Shown one piece after another: positions 1-7,833 of a DNA stretch of 32,288 bases; within the stretch, counting starts at the first letter, position 1, and each line of letters begins with the position of its first letter. The stretch lies in contig NZ_JAENRR010000054.1 of NCBI RefSeq assembly GCF_016612505.1, forward strand, positions 1-32,288, written 5' to 3'. A model generated the notes under the pieces. That model was not told where the DNA came from, ran no database searches, and saw only the letters and a list, made by a program, of their open reading frames with translations. The position numbers and the translations under genes were made by a program. The stretch comes from Carboxylicivirga marina. GTDB taxonomy: Bacteria; Bacteroidota; Bacteroidia; Bacteroidales; Marinilabiliaceae.

Positions 1-480
1 CCTTTTTATTGAAAATATGGATACAAAACTTCAAAGTTTTATCATAACAAACTATACGTCATTGCGGAGGCCTATACTTTGGGGTTGTAATTTCTTGTGA
101 TAAAACTGATAAATGACATTAAGAAACAACAACTATTTCCCTTGAGCATGTAGAAAAAAAAGGTTCTGTATGGATTAGAGTGGGTGAATTTAAAAGCTCC
201 CCAATGGCCTTGGCTGGTAAACCATAAAACAAGGTTGTTTATGACGATTTTAAAATCGTTTTTGTTTGAGCGAAGCGAGTTTAACGATTTCGTCATACAA
301 CCGTAGTTTTATGAGCGAAAGCAGGCATAGCCGAAGATTTTTTTGCTTGCGTTTTTTCATCTTTGAAAAAATGAAGTCGGGGTCTGTGGGGTGGAAAACC
401 CCAGTAGGACAAATAAGACAATATTACAAATCATATAGACCCAAAAAAATTGCTCTATTGTATTCTATTCTTTAAAATGA
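1..480. other. Non-coding, probably degraded left-edge region
   Basis: I find no convincing intact gene here. Two short open stretches look coding-like. One is open from the window edge (base 2) to a TGA at 98-100. The other runs 144-227 and reads EHVEKKGSVWIRVGEFK before its stop. They lie in different plus frames, as expected for a decayed gene end. From about 244 to 410 the DNA is rich in small palindromes (ACGATTTTAAAATCGT at 244-259, GAGCGAAGCGAG near 269, GGGGT/ACCCC near 378-404), which suggests a dispersed repeat rather than a gene. Family unknown. Confidence 0.3.
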
Positions 481-503
481 TATTACGAGTGGTAGACTTT
501 CTG

Positions 504-548
504 AAAAAAAGCTTCTCATCTACTCTTAAGAAACAAATGAGAAGCTTT
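504..548 (-). terminator. Rho-independent terminator of the cytochrome/DUF5777 operon
   Basis: A perfect 12-bp stem, AAAGCTTCTCAT (508-519) with ATGAGAAGCTTT (537-548), is followed on the minus strand by a run of seven T (bases 504-510). It sits 32 bases past the stop of the DUF5777 gene, so it ends that minus-strand operon. Confidence 0.85.
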
Positions 549-579
549 AAAAAAGTTCATAGCATACTAGGCATTATCA

Positions 580-1458
580 TTAATAATTCCACAAGCGGGT
601 AATATTAAATCCAAAACGTATGCTCTTTCTATCAAATTCACCCTGACTATACATGTATAACTCCTGATTTAAAATACCTGAACTGTTGGTTACAAAAAAC
701 TGAAACGAATGAGAGCCTGTAAAAATCTCATAACCTATCGACAAATGCATCTTGGGATGATCGGTAAACGATGTATACTGTGCGATACTCTGAATTTTCA
801 ACGGAATACCTCCTTCAAATGTAATTGAAGATAAAGGGCTCACCTTAATACGACCTCCAAAACCAATACCAATCTTATCATTATCAAGTAAACTATCGAC
901 CGCATTATAATGAGTAAAATTAACACTAGCTTGCAACGAAATAGCATCATTGATTTTACGCCCCAGTATCACTTCTGAGAAGTATGAAAGACGATCAGTA
1001 AATTCATAATTCTTACCAAAAACCGACTCTTCTCTTGCATCAAGAGCAGCATTTCCATACAAACTAATACTAACAGGCATCGAGTTATTGTCTGTCTGTT
1101 CAAACAAAGTATACTTTGCCTGAAAATCCTGATATTGCTTCTGAGCACTTGTACCAAAACCTATGTTAAGGTTTTTCATTGGGGTATAATTAAGACCTAA
1201 ACGAATATTTGCACCCGGCGACATTATACCAAATACATCACTTATGCCATTTTCAACACTACCAAAACGGTGGCTAATGACCATCTCTAATGTATTGGGG
1301 TCTTGCGTTACACTGGTTTGATGATTAATCAGTACTCCTGAATCCCAGGGAGCAAAAACAGGGTTGCTTTTTGCCCCATCTTCATCCTGAGCATACAACG
1401 GACTAAATACAATCGCGAAAAGTACTAACAACAATATTTCTATAATCTGTTTATTCAT
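580..1458 (-). CDS. DUF5777-family outer-membrane beta-barrel protein
   Basis: A 292-residue protein with an N-terminal signal peptide ending near YAQ (about residues 1-24). The mature part alternates hydrophobic and polar residues in short strands, as a small outer-membrane beta-barrel does. The opening after the signal (FAPWDSGVLINHQTS, then VISHRFGSVENG) is typical of the DUF5777 family, whose function is not established. It is the last gene of a three-gene minus-strand unit, 27 bases after a monohaem cytochrome, with a strong terminator behind it. By context it may be an outer-membrane partner of the two cytochromes, for instance a pore or anchor; that is inference. The family call is fairly safe, the role is not. 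Confidence 0.75.
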   Translation of the reverse strand: MNKQIIEILLLVLFAIVFSPLYAQDEDGAKSNPVFAPWDSGVLINHQTSVTQDPNTLEMVISHRFGSVENGISDVFGIMSPGANIRLGLNYTPMKNLNIGFGTSAQKQYQDFQAKYTLFEQTDNNSMPVSISLYGNAALDAREESVFGKNYEFTDRLSYFSEVILGRKINDAISLQASVNFTHYNAVDSLLDNDKIGIGFGGRIKVSPLSSITFEGGIPLKIQSIAQYTSFTDHPKMHLSIGYEIFTGSHSFQFFVTNSSGILNQELYMYSQGEFDRKSIRFGFNITRLWNY

Positions 1459-1485
1459 AATCTCTATGTTTGTATTAATTAACGA

Positions 1486-1854
1486 TTAATTATTCGCCGC
1501 CCCTTCTTCTATCCACTTCAATATCCACGCCAACTCTTCGGCAGTAAGCGCCTTGCTACCTCCTGGGTGTCCGCTGGCTCCTTTCACATATATAATACTT
1601 TCCTCTGGATTCTCTGTATCAACATACCCCCCTCCCATCAGACTATTGTAGGCATTTCCGGTTGTAAGAATTGGACTTCGTGATGCATGGCACGAAGTAC
1701 ATTTAGGTTGAAAAATAGGTTCAACATCATTGGTAAAACTCACTGGTTCTCCTGTATCTGGTATTTCTACTATAATAGGTTCAATGTATTTATAATCGCA
1801 CGACAATGCACCTATCAATATTAATCCAAATATTAAAACTAGTATACTTCTCAT
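1486..1854 (-). CDS. Monohaem c-type cytochrome lipoprotein
   Basis: A 122-residue protein. Residues 1-18 are a hydrophobic leader followed by Cys19 in the context ALSC, a plausible though not ideal lipobox, so it is probably a lipid-anchored envelope protein. One haem-binding CTSCH motif lies at residues 52-56, preceded by FTNDVEPIFQPK, the pattern of planctomycete-type small cytochrome c domains found on many Bacteroidota lipoproteins. The C-terminus (LTAEELAWILKWIEEGA) is the usual closing helix of this fold. It probably shuttles electrons to or from the hexahaem protein encoded upstream. An 88-base spacer with a strong hairpin separates the two genes. Confidence 0.8.
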   Translation of the reverse strand: MRSILVLIFGLILIGALSCDYKYIEPIIVEIPDTGEPVSFTNDVEPIFQPKCTSCHASRSPILTTGNAYNSLMGGGYVDTENPEESIIYVKGASGHPGGSKALTAEELAWILKWIEEGAANN

Positions 1855-1882
1855 GTTCTGATATATTATTTATTTAATTAAA

Positions 1883-1918
1883 GGAAAGCTGCTTAATTAA
1901 AGAACCAAGCAGCTTTCC
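1883..1918 (-). promoter_or_regulatory. Intercistronic hairpin between the two cytochrome genes
   Basis: GGAAAGCTGCTT (1883-1894) pairs perfectly with AAGCAGCTTTCC (1907-1918) around a 12-base loop, 25 bases after the hexahaem gene. On the minus strand only two T follow the stem, so it is not a classical terminator. It may be a leaky terminator or an mRNA-stabilising 3' end that makes the first cistron more abundant than the next two. Confidence 0.6.
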
Positions 1919-1942
1919 CATAAAATATTCAATTAACTATTT

Positions 1943-3052
1943 CTATAACCCCATAGTCGCTTCAGCTTCTGCCAATAATGCTTTCACATAAACAGGATTG
2001 TGAGCACTATTACTTCTATCATCAAGAACAATCTTAAAGTTCCAGAATGCCTGGAATTGCTCACGAGTAATTGATGCATACATAGGATGCCACGAACCAT
2101 CAGTTTCATCATAGTGAACAGCATGTATTGCCTCTAATGCTTCACCTAAAGCCTGCACTCGAGCAGCAATCGCATCCATAGCAGCCGTAGGTGCACCACT
2201 TGTGTGACATCCTGTACAATTTTCATGTTCTGGAATAAAACTATGTCCACTGGCTGGACCCATATGGCACATTACACAACCATCAGCGTGAGCACCAAAT
2301 ACATCCCCGGATTCAGCAGTATAGCCACCTGTTCCAACAAATGTATTAGCTTGAGCTCCATAATGAGGACCAGCATGTGAACTGCTGATATATACATGTG
2401 TAGTAGGAACGTCAAACACCACAGTGAGCGTACCGTCACCATTATCAGTTACTGAACCATTAGGTCCAACAGCAGCATTCAAATAAAGTGTAGCATCCTC
2501 ACCTGAAAATGTTCTTGTATATGACGCTGCTTCTGTAACTGAGTCATAGTAACTTCCATTTCTTCTTGACTGGTGACAATTTATACAAGTATTATTATTG
2601 CCTTCATCAACAACAGTAGTCCCATCTGCAATTAAAGTAACAGGAGCACCTAATCTGAAGGCATAATCTGCTGTTTCAAACTGTTCGTGCAAACCATGAC
2701 ATGTTTTACAATCCCACGCACTTGGCTTGCTAATATTTGCAGCAACTGTTCCGGTTGCAGCAAATTCGGTAAAACCTTCATGCGAATGGCAACGTGCACA
2801 AGATGAACGCCCACCGGCATAATCAACTGCATTTGCACCGGCCTTGTGGGCAGAACTGTTAAACTGAAAGCGTACTGTTTCTTGAAGTTCACTGGTATGA
2901 CATTCCAAGCAGGTTACATTCCCATCTACACCATCTTTTCCATCGCTACCATCTTGTCCAGCAGGCCCCATAGGTCCTTCTTTGGTACAGCTGGAAACAA
3001 CAACAGCAAATGCCATCATTGCAAGCCAGATAAATTGTTTTAGTTTTTTCAT
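1943..3052 (-). CDS. Hexahaem c-type cytochrome lipoprotein with collagen-like linker
   Basis: A 369-residue protein from the ATG at 3052. The frame stays open upstream to 3136, but this start gives a clean lipoprotein signal (hydrophobic residues 7-21, then Cys22 in VSSC). After Cys22 comes a run of about six Gly-X-Y triplets (residues 26-44), a collagen-like stalk, and then six CXXCH haem motifs: CLECH (48-52), CARCH (85-89), CKTCH, CINCH, CVMCH and CTGCH. Many additional histidines could serve as distal ligands. It is thus an envelope electron carrier or a multihaem oxidoreductase. The substrate cannot be told from the sequence; motif spacing does not match any nitrite or tetrathionate reductase I can name. 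It is first in the operon and reads away from a perfect FNR box at 3160-3173, so control by oxygen or redox state is likely. Confidence 0.85.
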   Translation of the reverse strand: MKKLKQFIWLAMMAFAVVVSSCTKEGPMGPAGQDGSDGKDGVDGNVTCLECHTSELQETVRFQFNSSAHKAGANAVDYAGGRSSCARCHSHEGFTEFAATGTVAANISKPSAWDCKTCHGLHEQFETADYAFRLGAPVTLIADGTTVVDEGNNNTCINCHQSRRNGSYYDSVTEAASYTRTFSGEDATLYLNAAVGPNGSVTDNGDGTLTVVFDVPTTHVYISSSHAGPHYGAQANTFVGTGGYTAESGDVFGAHADGCVMCHMGPASGHSFIPEHENCTGCHTSGAPTAAMDAIAARVQALGEALEAIHAVHYDETDGSWHPMYASITREQFQAFWNFKIVLDDRSNSAHNPVYVKALLAEAEATMGL

Positions 3053-3159
3053 AATTCTTGAACTTAATTGTAATAAAAGCGTTTTATTATTCATTATAGA
3101 TATAACAATTTTACATATTTCCTTCTTAACCATCACGATGTAACTTACACATCAAAAGA

Positions 3160-3173
3160 TTGATATAAATCAA
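3160..3173. promoter_or_regulatory. FNR box (TTGAT-N4-ATCAA)
   Basis: TTGATATAAATCAA matches the E. coli FNR consensus TTGAT-N4-ATCAA at every defined base, and one more base on each side extends the palindrome. It lies in the divergent region between the hexahaem cytochrome start (3052) and the Crp/Fnr-family gene (3403). Its centre is 114 bases upstream of the cytochrome start codon and more than 200 bases from the regulator's predicted transcription start, so the cytochrome operon is the likely target. Confidence 0.75.
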
Positions 3174-3343
3174 TAGAAATTACATATGCGACTAATAATC
3201 TGGACATTAGTGTTTACTATTTTATTAATGAAGTCTATCGTTATTTAAATTCAATCCAACTAAGATTAATACCTACACCCTGTATACCTGAACATTACAC
3301 CGTCACTACACGATACAAACACATACCCTAAAACGTTAGAAGC

Positions 3344-3375
3344 TTTGTTTATATCACATATTCATGCTATTTTTA
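3344..3375 (+). promoter_or_regulatory. Bacteroidota-type promoter of the Crp/Fnr gene
   Basis: TTTG at 3344-3347 is followed after exactly 20 bases by TATTTTTA at 3368-3375, seven of eight matches to TAnnTTTG. The implied transcription start near 3382 lies downstream of the in-frame ATG at 3364 and 21 bases before the ATG at 3403. This supports the shorter regulator. Confidence 0.5.
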
Positions 3376-3402
3376 GTTTTCCACACATCTCAAAAAAACC
3401 AA

Positions 3403-4101
3403 ATGAGTATAACAAGAGATATTTCGAACGATTGCAGTTTATGCCATGTAAAATTCAATGGTTTTGAAACGCTAAACGAAGATGAACTAAATGCGTTCAA
3501 GGAATCTCATTGCAAGGTCGTTTACCAAAAAGGTGAAACTATAACAAAGGAAGGTACCAGATGTAATAATATCATTTGCATAAAAAAGGGATATGCCAAA
3601 CTTTTTATCAAAGGATTAGAAAAGAAAAATATCATTATAAAAGTTCTTAAAGAGGGTGATTTTATTGTTAGTCCAGGGCTATTCACAGACGACCTTAATC
3701 ATTTCTCAGTTAGCGCCATAACGGAGGTTGACACCTGCTTGATTAGTATTGAGGCCTTTACTTCAGCCTTTCGCAACAACAATCGTTTTGCAGAACAAAT
3801 CCTTCAGCTTAATCATCATATTACACAAGATTTGTATAATCAATTAATAAATTTTTCACATAAAAAAATGACTGGTAGAATTGCTAGTACCATCATTTAT
3901 TTGTCTGAAAAAATATACAACTCCAAAAATTTCCACACCACATTAAGCCGTCAAGATATAGCTGATTTATCAAGCGTTTCAAAGGAAAGCCTAATCCGTG
4001 TATTAAAAGATTTTAAGGAAAGTAACATCATTGCAATTAACGGAAACCACATTGAAATAAACTCATCAAAAACCTTACATGACATATGTCGGGTAGGTTA
4101 A
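3403..4101 (+). CDS. Crp/Fnr-family transcriptional regulator, possible redox sensor
   Basis: A 232-residue protein from the ATG at 3403; the in-frame ATG at 3364 is less likely because the predicted promoter overlaps it. It has an N-terminal cyclic-nucleotide-binding-like beta-roll (about residues 25-120), a long dimer helix, and a winged helix-turn-helix (LSRQDIADLSSVSKESLIRV, near residues 180-200) followed by a wing. The recognition helix keeps the Glu and Arg that FNR uses to read TTGAT, but has Ile where FNR has Ser. Cys11 and Cys14 (CSLCH) plus Cys37 form an N-terminal cluster, and Cys112 aligns with the fourth FNR ligand (FNR C122). This suggests an Fe-S or other redox-sensing centre, though the Cys spacing is not that of FNR. 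It probably controls the divergent cytochrome operon. Confidence 0.85.
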   Translation: MSITRDISNDCSLCHVKFNGFETLNEDELNAFKESHCKVVYQKGETITKEGTRCNNIICIKKGYAKLFIKGLEKKNIIIKVLKEGDFIVSPGLFTDDLNHFSVSAITEVDTCLISIEAFTSAFRNNNRFAEQILQLNHHITQDLYNQLINFSHKKMTGRIASTIIYLSEKIYNSKNFHTTLSRQDIADLSSVSKESLIRVLKDFKESNIIAINGNHIEINSSKTLHDICRVG

Positions 4102-4910
4102 CGGGCCTTTTTAACAATCTCAAAAATCACCTCACATATTCTAGCATCTGGGTGGCATTGGCCTTGGCATGTGTATACAAGCTTGTATCTTTTACCACTA
4201 ATGATACCAGTTTCAATAATTTCTTAGTGTGTTTTGGAATTGGCTTTATTGGGTATAATTATATTTATTGGTCAGTATACTTTATATCATCGAGTAATTT
4301 ACAATACGAACGCTACTTATGGATGAGAAAAAACAAAGTAACAATGCTCATAGTTACTGGCCTAATAAGCTTTGCAACTATTACTTTTATTATACATAGC
4401 CAACTCTACCTTAATCTAAAGTTTATAATCTTTGCTCTACTTTCCCTGTTCTATATTCTCCCAATAAAAAAAGAATTTGGCTTAAGATGGATCCCCTCGA
4501 TTAAAATTTTCATCATTTGTACTTCTTGGACACTATTGTGCCTGTCGCTTATTGACCCACCACTTGATCACCCATTTACACCACTTATAATTTGGTTATT
4601 TATTTTTGCCATTACCTTGCCTTTTGACATAAGGGATTTATACTCTGATCGTTTAAATTTAAAAACAATACCACAAGTGATTGGCACAAAATCATCGATA
4701 AAACTTGCGCAGTTATGCCTCCTTCTATCAGTTATAGCATACACTATCATCAAGCCTAATACTTTAATCGCATCCACCATATTTGCCCTTGCTGGAATGA
4801 CAGCACTCGAAAAAGTTAAGAGAAACAAAACCCAAGCATATATCAACTTTTACATTGAAGGCTTGCCAATTTTATGGTTCATACTTATTTATGTTTCAAA
4901 TATGATTTAA
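4086..4910 (+). CDS. UbiA-like polytopic membrane protein
   Basis: A 274-residue, very hydrophobic protein with about eight or nine predicted membrane helices. Near residues 181-188 it has DIRDLYSDR, resembling the second Asp-rich motif of UbiA-type prenyltransferases. The first Asp-rich motif (NDxxD) is not recognisable: the corresponding loop reads SSSNLQYERYLWMRKNK. It may be a divergent family member with altered or lost prenyltransferase activity; no substrate can be proposed. The start codon lies inside the last codons of the Crp/Fnr gene (16-base overlap), so the two are probably translated together and may share a job. Confidence 0.65.
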   Translation: MSGRLTGLFNNLKNHLTYSSIWVALALACVYKLVSFTTNDTSFNNFLVCFGIGFIGYNYIYWSVYFISSSNLQYERYLWMRKNKVTMLIVTGLISFATITFIIHSQLYLNLKFIIFALLSLFYILPIKKEFGLRWIPSIKIFIICTSWTLLCLSLIDPPLDHPFTPLIIWLFIFAITLPFDIRDLYSDRLNLKTIPQVIGTKSSIKLAQLCLLLSVIAYTIIKPNTLIASTIFALAGMTALEKVKRNKTQAYINFYIEGLPILWFILIYVSNMI

Positions 4911-4943
4911 AATCAATATTGTCCTAATTATTTTTTCGCTAAA

Positions 4944-5125
4944 GCCGCGATGGCTCCAACTTTTTTAGTTCCCTATTTTTTAGTTTTATTTGGAGTTCAT
5001 GATTTACGTTGCACTCCAATTCTACAGTCAAAAAAGTTGGCAAAAAGTCCGTCGGCTGCACCCATTTAGTTCACTATTGTGTTAGCTTTTATCTGAGTTC
5101 ATGATTTCCGCTTTGCTCCAATTCT
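4944..5125. repeat. Imperfect direct repeat, two units about 101 bp apart
   Basis: Unit A (core 4964-5023) and unit B (core 5065-5125) share roughly 80 percent of bases, including AGTTCATGATTT and CTCCAATTCT in the same order, and the similarity extends left into CCG-rich flanks. CCAACTTTTTT (4954-4964) and AAAAAAGTTGG (5030-5040) form an inverted repeat inside the pair. Together with the next entry this fills the 448-base gap between the UbiA-like and DUF5686 genes. It looks like a dispersed or decayed repeat, not a gene. Confidence 0.55.
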
Positions 5126-5334
5126 CACAAAAAACTAGGTTTCATGACTGAAATTGTTTTAAACTCGACTTTTTTCGTTCCTACAAAAGCCTCAAACAGA
5201 AAACAATTTTTAATCGTCAAATTGCGCAGCTCTTCATGAAGACCATAAAGAACAAACAAAACTGAATAATTCAATCCTGTTTTTTGGTTCACTGGCTGAG
5301 GCCGAGATAATACAAGACGTACAGCATATTTCAC
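5125..5334 (-). other. Doubtful small ORF in a repeat-rich gap
   Basis: A 69-codon open frame, MKYAVRLVLSRPQPV at its start, with no signal peptide, membrane helix or motif that I recognise. It begins 24 bases beyond the DUF5686 stop and ends in the direct repeat, and no obvious ribosome-binding site or promoter precedes it. The amino-acid composition is not absurd (LNYSVLFVLYGLHEELRNL), so a decayed coding fragment or a repeat-borne frame is possible. I do not call it a gene. Confidence 0.25.
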
Positions 5335-5358
5335 AAAAAAGTTTAGGGCGCTATTGAT

Positions 5359-7731
5359 TTAAAATACAAACTCCAAACCTAACTTAAAAGCCCAATTATC
5401 CATAGACTCAGGTAAGTGATAAGCTCCATAACGGTAATGTACCGATAATCCATATTGGAAAATAAAGTTAGAGAATAGGTTCTTTAAATAAATACCAGAC
5501 TCATAATAGCCTTTATCAAAAGTTGATACGCCATTAGGTGCATTACCCAATGCTATATTAGTACTTAATACAATTTCAGGCTTAATGCGGTTGTCAGTAT
5601 TCAGCGACAAGGGTATTCCATGAGAAAAATACAGAGCAGCAAACTCACTGGCAGCAAACTCATTCATGCGCATAGTTCCGAAAGTATATGGTACCAGCAA
5701 GGTAAATGACTTATAACTCCCAAGAGTACTATAAAGGAGGGTACTCGGATAATCTCCTGACATATAACCACCCTCCAAACGAACAGTGGTATACATTGAG
5801 TTAGCATAATTAAACTGCTTGTGAATGCGCGATTCTATCCGACTATAGCCTAGTGTTTCATCGTCTTTCCATTGTCCTTTTGAGGCATTAAACCAAACTG
5901 TTGGCCAACTGGTTCCTTTTGAAATCAAACCCAAAGGAGAGCTTATAAACATCTCCTTATTAGCCCATCTTAGCTTAATTCCTGCTTCTTGCATCGAAAA
6001 GCCATTAGCTACGATATCAGATTCCATAAACTTATACGCTACCTGAGGGGCAATATCCTGATTTACATAAAAAACACCCGCCTTAAAAAATTTCAAAAAG
6101 CGAAAGTCAACACCAGTTGCCCAGCCCTGACTTAAATCCATTGTTTCGGTTAAAAAACGACTAAAGCGCTCGCTAGATAGGTTTTTAACACCATCCATAA
6201 ATTCATATGTACCAGTAGCATAAACATCATCTTTATACTCCAAATATATTCGACTATCTTTTTTTGCAAAAGGAGTCACCGATAATTTAGCACCATATTT
6301 ACTCGCTTTATCACCAAAACCATAAGTATAATAACCGCCTGTTGTAAAATTCTCTGATAGCGAAGGACTGGTATAAATTCCTGCTCCAAGCTTAAGTCCT
6401 TCATAGTCGTTATAATCAATTAATTTAGACAAATCGAGTTGTAACTTACCCATTGGCAAATATCCTTTTACAAATGACATTTGCGTTTTAATCAATGCAT
6501 CTAAATGGTTTTTACGCCCGATACTATCAAGAATATGGTAGGTCAAAGAATCGCGAGCTGTAAGTGGTTCGTATCGAAATGCTGAAATTTCCTGAGATGA
6601 TTTGGTCGACGAAATATCTTCCATTATCACATTATCGAACTCTTTAGCAGATATGTCAGGACTCGTATTGATAGCTGTTACGTAACTTTTGCCAGTTCCT
6701 ACCATTGGAAACGGCAATCGCCTTGCGGCACCTATACCGCCAAACTGCAAACTACTTTCCAATTGTTTAGGAAACCATAGGCCATTGGATATTGCTTGAT
6801 ACTTTTGTCTGACAAATAATCTCATTCCGTTTTCGGTACCAGCCGTTGTAGCCGAAACTGTTCTAATAGCTTTTGATTTGCCATCAATATGAAAAGCACC
6901 TGTCAGTCCCCTAAAATTTTTATCTTTTTTAGGTCGATAAGAAATATAGTAAATAGAATCTCCGTCAGAACTACCATAGGTATCTTCTAAAACAAAATGA
7001 TAAGTCGATAATCCAGGTTTTGATGCCGGATTTAAATACGAAAAACCTAACAACTTAATGTATTGCTCATAAAACGAGAATGGCTGCAACATAGCCGGAA
7101 AAGAAGCCAATATTGGATCTTTCAATCCACTTACACGGCCAGATATAACTTTTTCCTTACCCACCCCTTTCTTCCAATGTTTCTTTTCTGAAACCGACTC
7201 GAATAAGAACAGATAACTATCATTATTCACTCCCAACGAATCTTTAATTTCTCTTATTTCTTCTTCATTTAATCCATTGGGCCACTCAAAGTCCAAAGTC
7301 ATTTTATGGTAAAGGATACAGCTATACGGATTATAGTTTTCAGGGTTATGTTGGTCCTTTTTATCCACAACCTGGCGCATAACTATTAACGCCGGATTTT
7401 CGACTGGAAGCACATCAACTGTGGGTAGACTATATTCCTGTGGTTTAAGTAAAATCTTGTTTTTACCATCCAAGTCATTTACAAGATATATTTGTGGCTC
7501 ATAGCCCAGGCAACTAACTGAAAGTTGAGTTACTTTCACATTCGTTCTAATCTCGAATTTACCATCAATATCGGTAACAGTACCTGCCCCTTGACTATAT
7601 ACAATATTGGCAAAAGCAATTGGCTCCTTATTTTGAGCATCAATAACCTGCCCTTTATATGTTTTTAACTGGGCCGATACTTCAAATATTAAGAAGACCA
7701 ACAAAGTAAAAAGGAAAAAACATTTTCTCAT
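5359..7731 (-). CDS. DUF5686-family outer-membrane protein with carboxypeptidase-like domain
   Basis: A 790-residue protein. Residues 1-20 are a signal peptide (ends SAQ). Residues about 22-100 form a carboxypeptidase-regulatory-like beta-sandwich (YKGQVIDAQNKEPIAFANIV, then GTVTDIDGKFEI), the plug-like domain common in TonB-dependent receptors of Bacteroidota. The long remainder matches the DUF5686 architecture: a periplasmic part, then a C-terminal barrel with many aromatic beta-strands ending in Phe (LGLEFVF). No TonB box or SusC signature is seen. The function of the family is not established; a role in outer-membrane biogenesis or transport is possible. It stands alone, with a terminator of the upstream gene 62 bases before its start. 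Confidence 0.85.
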   Translation of the reverse strand: MRKCFFLFTLLVFLIFEVSAQLKTYKGQVIDAQNKEPIAFANIVYSQGAGTVTDIDGKFEIRTNVKVTQLSVSCLGYEPQIYLVNDLDGKNKILLKPQEYSLPTVDVLPVENPALIVMRQVVDKKDQHNPENYNPYSCILYHKMTLDFEWPNGLNEEEIREIKDSLGVNNDSYLFLFESVSEKKHWKKGVGKEKVISGRVSGLKDPILASFPAMLQPFSFYEQYIKLLGFSYLNPASKPGLSTYHFVLEDTYGSSDGDSIYYISYRPKKDKNFRGLTGAFHIDGKSKAIRTVSATTAGTENGMRLFVRQKYQAISNGLWFPKQLESSLQFGGIGAARRLPFPMVGTGKSYVTAINTSPDISAKEFDNVIMEDISSTKSSQEISAFRYEPLTARDSLTYHILDSIGRKNHLDALIKTQMSFVKGYLPMGKLQLDLSKLIDYNDYEGLKLGAGIYTSPSLSENFTTGGYYTYGFGDKASKYGAKLSVTPFAKKDSRIYLEYKDDVYATGTYEFMDGVKNLSSERFSRFLTETMDLSQGWATGVDFRFLKFFKAGVFYVNQDIAPQVAYKFMESDIVANGFSMQEAGIKLRWANKEMFISSPLGLISKGTSWPTVWFNASKGQWKDDETLGYSRIESRIHKQFNYANSMYTTVRLEGGYMSGDYPSTLLYSTLGSYKSFTLLVPYTFGTMRMNEFAASEFAALYFSHGIPLSLNTDNRIKPEIVLSTNIALGNAPNGVSTFDKGYYESGIYLKNLFSNFIFQYGLSVHYRYGAYHLPESMDNWAFKLGLEFVF

Positions 7732-7783
7732 CTGCTTTTAGCTTAAGTCTGATTATTCATCGAATTTATAAAACAGTTATGGA

Positions 7784-7826
7784 AATAAAAAAATATCCCC
7801 TGTCATTCAATCATAACAGGGGATAT
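7784..7826 (-). terminator. Terminator of the pseudouridine synthase gene
   Basis: ATATCCCCTGT (7793-7803) pairs perfectly with ACAGGGGATAT (7816-7826); on the minus strand six or more T follow. It begins 7 bases past the stop of the gene at 7834 and separates it from the DUF5686 gene. Confidence 0.9.
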
Positions 7827-7833
7827 AAATAGT

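Noticed and set aside
3433-3447. CXXCH haem-c motif (CSLCH) in the Crp/Fnr regulator
   Set aside because: The protein has no signal peptide and is a cytoplasmic DNA-binding protein, so covalent haem c attachment is not expected. The cysteines are better read as part of a redox-sensing cluster.
5343-5357. 15-base exact match between 5343-5357 (minus) and 18146-18160 (plus), TCAATAGCGCCCTAA, abutting a gene end and the sulfatase relic
   Set aside because: About one such match is expected by chance on two strands of 32 kb with equal base use. The GC-rich core makes it somewhat rarer, but no similarity extends beyond it. Kept only as a note.
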